Shown here one piece after another: positions 13,884 through 17,844 of a stretch of DNA of 17,844 bases. This DNA is from Planctomycetaceae bacterium (GTDB lineage Bacteria; Planctomycetota; Planctomycetia; Pirellulales; UBA1268). The translations under genes and the position numbers were made by a program. Under the pieces are notes generated by a model that was given only the letters and a program-made list of their open reading frames with translations, searched no databases and was not told the DNA's origin. The DNA lies in NCBI GenBank assembly GCA_018694455.1, contig JABHNP010000344.1, positions 1 through 17,844 of the forward strand, given 5' to 3'. Every line of letters begins with the position of its first letter. Position 1 is the stretch's first letter.

Positions 13884-15779
13884 ATGGGATTTCGGACACT
13901 TCGTCAATGCGTCGAAACTCTTCGGGAGGAAGGGCAGCTCATTGAGATTGATTACCCAATCAACCCTCACCTTGAAATCGCGGAAATTCAGCGACGGCTC
14001 TTTCGGTCTGGAGGCCCAGCACTTCTCTTTCGATCTGTTTTAGGCACGCAGCATCCAGTTCTTATCAATCTCTATGGTACACAGAAGCGAGTCGAACGAT
14101 TATTTTCAGATACGCTCGATAGAGTTCGGCGACTCGTCGAACTCAAGATAGATCCAGCAGCTGCCATACAAAAGCCATTACGATATTGGCGAAGCCCACT
14201 TGATGCCATAACTATGGTTCCACGACATGTTCGTAGGGGAAATGTTCTCACTCGTAATATTCCTCTGACAAGCCTTCCGGGTGTTACAGGATGGCCTGGT
14301 GACGGCGGACCATTCATCACCCTGCCGGCAGTTTATTCAGAACACCCTGACGCCCCCTCCCTCAAAAACTCAAACCTTGGCATGTATCGGGTTCAGCTAC
14401 GAGGCAACCGCTACGAAGAAAACACCGAAGTTGGCCTGCACTACCAGATACATCGAGGAATTGGCATTCACCATGCTGCAGCTATTGCCAAAGGGGAGCC
14501 ACTGAAGGTCTCAATCTTTATCGGTGGAACTCCTTCCATGGCAGTTTCAGCAATGATGCCATTACCTGAGGGGCTTTCCGAACTTGCATTCGCAGGCGCC
14601 TTAGCAGGCCATCGCATTCCAATGATACGCAGAAAAGGACGCCCATCAATTTATGCTGACGCTGATTTCGTAATCGAAGGCACGATCGCACCTGATCTCA
14701 CAAAGCCTGAAGGTCCGTTCGGGGATCACCTTGGATACTATGCTCGACAGCATAATTTTCCAGTGATGCGAATCGATAACGTATGGCAACGAGAAGATGC
14801 AATCTGGCCTATTACGGTTGTTGGCCGACCGCCTCAAGAAGACACCTTATTTGGGTGGCTTGTACATGAGATCACTGGACCGATCATTCCGACTGTGTTA
14901 CCTGGAATTTCAAGTATTCATGCGGTCGACGCTGCAGGCGTTCATCCACTCCTTCTCGCAGTCGGCAGCGAACGTTATTTACCATGGAAAAATTCGTCTC
15001 GACCAGCTGAGCTACTCACTCAAGCTTCAGCCATTCTTGGCCAAGGACAACTTTCACTCGCCAAATATTTATTTATTGTAAATCAAGCAGATGATCCCAG
15101 CATAAAAGCTAGTGACATCCAACGTTTCTTCAATCATGTTCTGCAACGAGTAGACTGGAAGCGAGACTGCCATTTCCACACAGAGACAACAATCGACACC
15201 CTCGATTACACTGGAAAAGGATTTAATAACGGCTCGAAGCTGGTCGTAGCCGCTCGTGGTCAACCAGTGAGAGGATTGCCGACTGAAATTTCTGGAGACA
15301 TACGGCTCCCTCTCGGTTTCTCAAAGCCATTTGCATGCATGCCTGGAGTACTTGTCATTACTGGACCACTCATCCAACCACGACCGTCTCTTGAAGCCTC
15401 CGATGAGAAATCAATTTGGAGCACAACTGAACAACAAGCCCAGTGGACCGAGGACATTGAACGATTCACTCGATTGATTCATCAAGCTGATGACATCATG
15501 AAGTGGCCTCTTATTGTGGTCACAGATGATAGTGAATTTAGCGCCGCAAATTTGGAGAATTTTCTATGGGTCACTTTTACACGATCGAACCCAGCAACTG
15601 ATGTTCACGGTATTGGAGAGGCCACACATCAAAAGCATTGGGGATGCACAGGGCCACTTGTTATTGACGCTCGACTGAAGCCACACCACGCACCACCCGT
15701 CGAAGAAGACCCTGATGTCGTGACGAAAGTCGACAATCTTTGTCGTAGAAGTGGGCCACTTGCAGGCATCATTGAATAA
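13884..15779 (+). CDS. ubiD: UbiD-family prenylated-FMN decarboxylase
   Basis: UbiD enzymes use prenylated FMN to decarboxylate (or carboxylate) unsaturated or aromatic acids. The namesake acts on 4-hydroxy-3-polyprenylbenzoate in ubiquinone synthesis, and relatives serve menaquinone synthesis. Visible family landmarks are the GDGGPFITLP strand (139-148), the metal/cofactor motif NLGMYR (164-169), IHRGIGIHH (189-197) and the catalytic EGPFGD (276-281), whose acidic residues match the Glu-Arg-Glu/Asp site. The 631 residues exceed the roughly 490-500 of E. coli UbiD, the excess lying mainly in the C-terminal third. No ubiX flavin prenyltransferase gene or quinone gene is in the window, so the substrate is uncertain. 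A very strong ribosome binding site precedes the ATG. The gene is divergent from rarA. Confidence 0.9.
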   Translation: MGFRTLRQCVETLREEGQLIEIDYPINPHLEIAEIQRRLFRSGGPALLFRSVLGTQHPVLINLYGTQKRVERLFSDTLDRVRRLVELKIDPAAAIQKPLRYWRSPLDAITMVPRHVRRGNVLTRNIPLTSLPGVTGWPGDGGPFITLPAVYSEHPDAPSLKNSNLGMYRVQLRGNRYEENTEVGLHYQIHRGIGIHHAAAIAKGEPLKVSIFIGGTPSMAVSAMMPLPEGLSELAFAGALAGHRIPMIRRKGRPSIYADADFVIEGTIAPDLTKPEGPFGDHLGYYARQHNFPVMRIDNVWQREDAIWPITVVGRPPQEDTLFGWLVHEITGPIIPTVLPGISSIHAVDAAGVHPLLLAVGSERYLPWKNSSRPAELLTQASAILGQGQLSLAKYLFIVNQADDPSIKASDIQRFFNHVLQRVDWKRDCHFHTETTIDTLDYTGKGFNNGSKLVVAARGQPVRGLPTEISGDIRLPLGFSKPFACMPGVLVITGPLIQPRPSLEASDEKSIWSTTEQQAQWTEDIERFTRLIHQADDIMKWPLIVVTDDSEFSAANLENFLWVTFTRSNPATDVHGIGEATHQKHWGCTGPLVIDARLKPHHAPPVEEDPDVVTKVDNLCRRSGPLAGIIE

Positions 15780-15801
15780 CTAGACCCAGAGTTACTCAAT
15801 G
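15770..15801. terminator. Hairpin between convergent ubiD and rplU, spanning the ubiD stop
   Basis: CATTGAATAACT (15770-15781) and AGTTACTCAATG (15790-15801) pair over 12 positions with one exception, around an 8-base loop. The exception is A:C in ubiD mRNA but a G:U wobble in rplU mRNA. The ubiD stop TAA (15777-15779) lies inside the left arm. In the rplU direction the hairpin starts 37 nt after its stop. Neither side has a following U-run, so bidirectional termination or 3'-end protection is inferred rather than shown. Confidence 0.5.
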
Positions 15802-15837
15802 CCAATTCTGCGTACCTCAGGTAATGTAAATTATTTA

Positions 15838-16218
15838 TTACGTTCCAGAAGGTATCTCGCTGATCCGTACTCGTGTCGATACTGATCGATGGCCCGTTTT
15901 CCGACGATAGTTTTTACGACGACGGAACTTCTGAACATAAATTTTCTCGCCCTGAGAAAGGCCAATAACTTCTGCTTTCACAACTGCACCATCAATAATG
16001 GGGGCCCCTACGTGCAGCTTACCTTCTTTGCTAACTGCAAGCACTTTGTCGAAAACAAGTTCACTCCCGGCTTCAATTGGCCGAAAATCAACTTCAAGTT
16101 CTTGGCCTTCAGAAACACGGTATTGCCGTCCTCCATCCGAAACAATGCAGTAGTGATGTCCACTACCAGATGCGGAGTCTGTTGTTAGAGTCTCTGGGGA
16201 TGTCGATTCAGCAGCCAT
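15838..16218 (-). CDS. rplU: 50S ribosomal protein L21
   Basis: L21 binds 23S rRNA in the large subunit. The 126-residue product contains the complete protein after a Ser/Thr-rich N-terminal extension of about 20 residues. The conserved parts are YCIVSDGGRQYRVSEGQ, the central strands with VLAVS and VGAPIIDGAVVKAEV, and the basic FRRRKNYRRKTGHR segment typical of L21. The ATG at 16218 is chosen over an upstream TTG because GAGG lies 7 nt before it. It follows the RNase E/G gene by 132 bp on the same strand, an association seen in several bacterial groups. rpmA (L27), which usually follows rplU, is absent, because the convergent ubiD occupies that position. Confidence 0.95.
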   Translation of the reverse strand: MAAESTSPETLTTDSASGSGHHYCIVSDGGRQYRVSEGQELEVDFRPIEAGSELVFDKVLAVSKEGKLHVGAPIIDGAVVKAEVIGLSQGEKIYVQKFRRRKNYRRKTGHRSVSTRVRISEIPSGT

Positions 16219-16350
16219 CAAAAAACCTCAATTCGTATATTCTGGTACCCATAGCTAGGTACTTTTCATTGTAATCCGTTGGTGAGAAAATCCAGCCTCG
16301 TGCATGGAGTACGGGAGTTTGACACTTTCTTCACTTGTTTTTCCTTGTGT

Positions 16351-17844
16351 CTATGGAAATCGCACCGTCCGCCCACTTGCCTCCCATGCTTCAATTCCGA
16401 GGTGTTCTGGTGACGCTGCGTCCTGACCTACAATATGAAGTTCAACTCGGGAGACGTCTTCGAATTGAGCAATCTCTCGTCTCTTTCGATTATTTATCCA
16501 CGTTGCCACTTCAGCATGCACGGTGATCGTCAGACGTGAAATGTCTTCACGTGTTACTGACAATTGCAACATCCGCATAACCTCAATCGCCATACTTTCA
16601 GCTGTCTTGGCCATTCCAGTACCTAGGCATGTAGGACAGTCCCTGAAAACACTCTTCCTAAGTGAAGGCCGGATACGCTGACGTGTCATTTCAATGAGTC
16701 CGAAAGGACTTGTACGTAGAACTTTTGTACGAGCTCTGTCACGTTTCATTGCATCGTGTAAGGCTCTCTCAACTCCACGCCGATACTTTTCTCGCCGCAT
16801 ATCAATAAAATCATTGACAATAACGCCACCGAGGTCTCTTAGCCGTAATTGGCGAGCAATTTCTTTTGCCGCAATGAGATTCATCTGGTAAGCATTTTCC
16901 TCTGCTGATTTTTCAGTTCGAAAACTGCCTGAATTAACATCGATAGCAACTAATGCCTCAGTCGTATCAATAACAATGGATCCTCCTCCTTTGAGAGGGA
17001 CTTTGTGCTGATGAATTCGGCTTATCTCTTCTTCTAATCGATAACGATAAAACAACGGCTCTTTTCCATCATAAAACTGTAGTCGACTAGCATACTTCGG
17101 CATTACTAATTCCAAGAACTCTCGGGCTCGCTCATACGCAGCTCGATCATCAATGAGAATTCTCCCTACATCTTCAGTGAACATATCTCGGATCGTCCGT
17201 ATAATCATGTCACTTTCTTGATAGATATCGATCGGGGCTGAGTATTTTCTCATCCGCTTCACGATGCTCTTCCAAAGCCGAAGTAGGTACGCCATGTCAC
17301 GAGCCATTTCTGACTTTGTGCGCTCAGTACCTGCTGTCCGAACAACAAACCCAACCCCCTTAGGCGGCTTGAGCGCATTCATAACCCCCCGAAGAACTCG
17401 CCTTTCTTTCTCATTATCAATTTTCTTCGATACTCCAACACGGCCAAGTGGTGGCATGAGTACCAAGTAACGACCAGGGATTGAAATATACGTAGAGAGC
17501 GTAGGGCCTTTCGTGCCAAAGCCTTCCTTAATAACCTGGACGAGCAACTCGTCACCCCGCTTCAAAACATCCTGAATAGGAGGCTTTACCCTAGGGCGGT
17601 CACCAATTCTTGGCTTCCGACGTCGATCGGTAGGCCTTCCACCGTTATCAGTTCCATCAGAAGATGTCCTAGCCGGGTCAGTTAATTCAAAAGCCTTATC
17701 CGGATCGAGGCCACCCTGACGATAGTATTGTGGCTCTATATCACTGATATGAAGAAATCCGTTCCGCCCAACACCAAAGTCAACAAATGCAGCCTGTATG
17801 GAAGGCTCTATATTCACGACCTTTCCCTTGTAGATATTGCCAAC
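16351..17844 (-). CDS. rng: Ribonuclease E/G family endoribonuclease, N-terminus beyond the window
   Basis: The family cleaves single-stranded, AU-rich RNA during rRNA maturation and mRNA decay. The gene enters from the right edge; 497 residues are visible, starting inside the S1 domain (VGNIYKGKV, then AAFVDFGVGRNGFLHISDI). About 50 polar residues (near 38-88, rich in D, R, G and P) interrupt the S1 fold. The catalytic DNase I-like part carries the magnesium aspartates D302 (ALVAIDVNSGSF) and D345 (GVIVNDFIDMR). The zinc-link CPTC follows at 403-406. There is no long C-terminal degradosome scaffold: the protein ends about 90 residues after the zinc link, as in RNase G or the short RNase E of many bacteria. 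The symbol rng is therefore a choice between rng and rne. The stop is TAG at 16351-16353. It is likely co-transcribed with rplU. Confidence 0.93.
   Translation of the reverse strand, partial: VGNIYKGKVVNIEPSIQAAFVDFGVGRNGFLHISDIEPQYYRQGGLDPDKAFELTDPARTSSDGTDNGGRPTDRRRKPRIGDRPRVKPPIQDVLKRGDELLVQVIKEGFGTKGPTLSTYISIPGRYLVLMPPLGRVGVSKKIDNEKERRVLRGVMNALKPPKGVGFVVRTAGTERTKSEMARDMAYLLRLWKSIVKRMRKYSAPIDIYQESDMIIRTIRDMFTEDVGRILIDDRAAYERAREFLELVMPKYASRLQFYDGKEPLFYRYRLEEEISRIHQHKVPLKGGGSIVIDTTEALVAIDVNSGSFRTEKSAEENAYQMNLIAAKEIARQLRLRDLGGVIVNDFIDMRREKYRRGVERALHDAMKRDRARTKVLRTSPFGLIEMTRQRIRPSLRKSVFRDCPTCLGTGMAKTAESMAIEVMRMLQLSVTREDISRLTITVHAEVATWINNRKRREIAQFEDVSRVELHIVGQDAASPEHLGIEAWEASGRTVRFP

Noticed and set aside
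16268..16273. TACAAT on the minus strand as a -10 box for rplU
   Set aside because: No acceptable -35 element is found at the right distance, and rplU may be transcribed from the RNase gene promoter.
1..17844. CRISPR array, insertion sequence, prophage or defence island
   Set aside because: No spaced direct repeats, transposase, integrase or phage structural genes were seen; the genes are mostly core functions.

Overview
The window looks like the core chromosome of a bacterium with roughly balanced base composition, most likely a planctomycete or another member of the PVC group. The evidence is a mixture: a bacterial DNA topoisomerase VI A subunit, a free-standing E2-like acyltransferase domain without a lipoyl arm, a long basic tail on Tex, a membrane M50 protease and an RNase E/G-rplU pair, alongside ordinary bacterial informational genes. 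The assignment is inference from gene content; no rRNA or other direct phylogenetic marker is present.

Left part (1-5207): the N-terminal part of an M50 site-2-type protease runs off the left edge on the minus strand. Divergent from it is lysA (lysine biosynthesis). A dicluster 4Fe-4S ferredoxin, dprA, prfB (with a programmed +1 frameshift at CTT TGA C) and infA follow, all on the plus strand. prfB and infA probably form a small translation-factor unit.

Middle (5219-11526): tex lies on the minus strand, tail to tail with infA, and has a 14-bp inverted repeat in its leader. A 454-bp gap with no convincing gene follows, then a DegT-family aminotransferase on plus. Three features run on the minus strand after that: tRNA-His(GTG) with an encoded G-1, a 99-residue protein of unknown function, and the topoisomerase VI A subunit. 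The B subunit is not in the window.

Right part (11697-17844): the E2-like acyltransferase gene (plus) and rarA (minus) overlap tail to tail by 68 bp. rarA diverges from a UbiD-family decarboxylase gene. A hairpin straddles the ubiD stop codon. rplU and the RNase E/G gene follow on the minus strand, and the latter runs off the right edge.

No CRISPR array, insertion sequence, phage gene or defence island was seen. The least ordinary items are the solitary Top6A with its tRNA-His-linked small partner gene, the stand-alone E2-like protein, the prfB frameshift site lacking the usual upstream stimulator, and the long hairpin ahead of tex.
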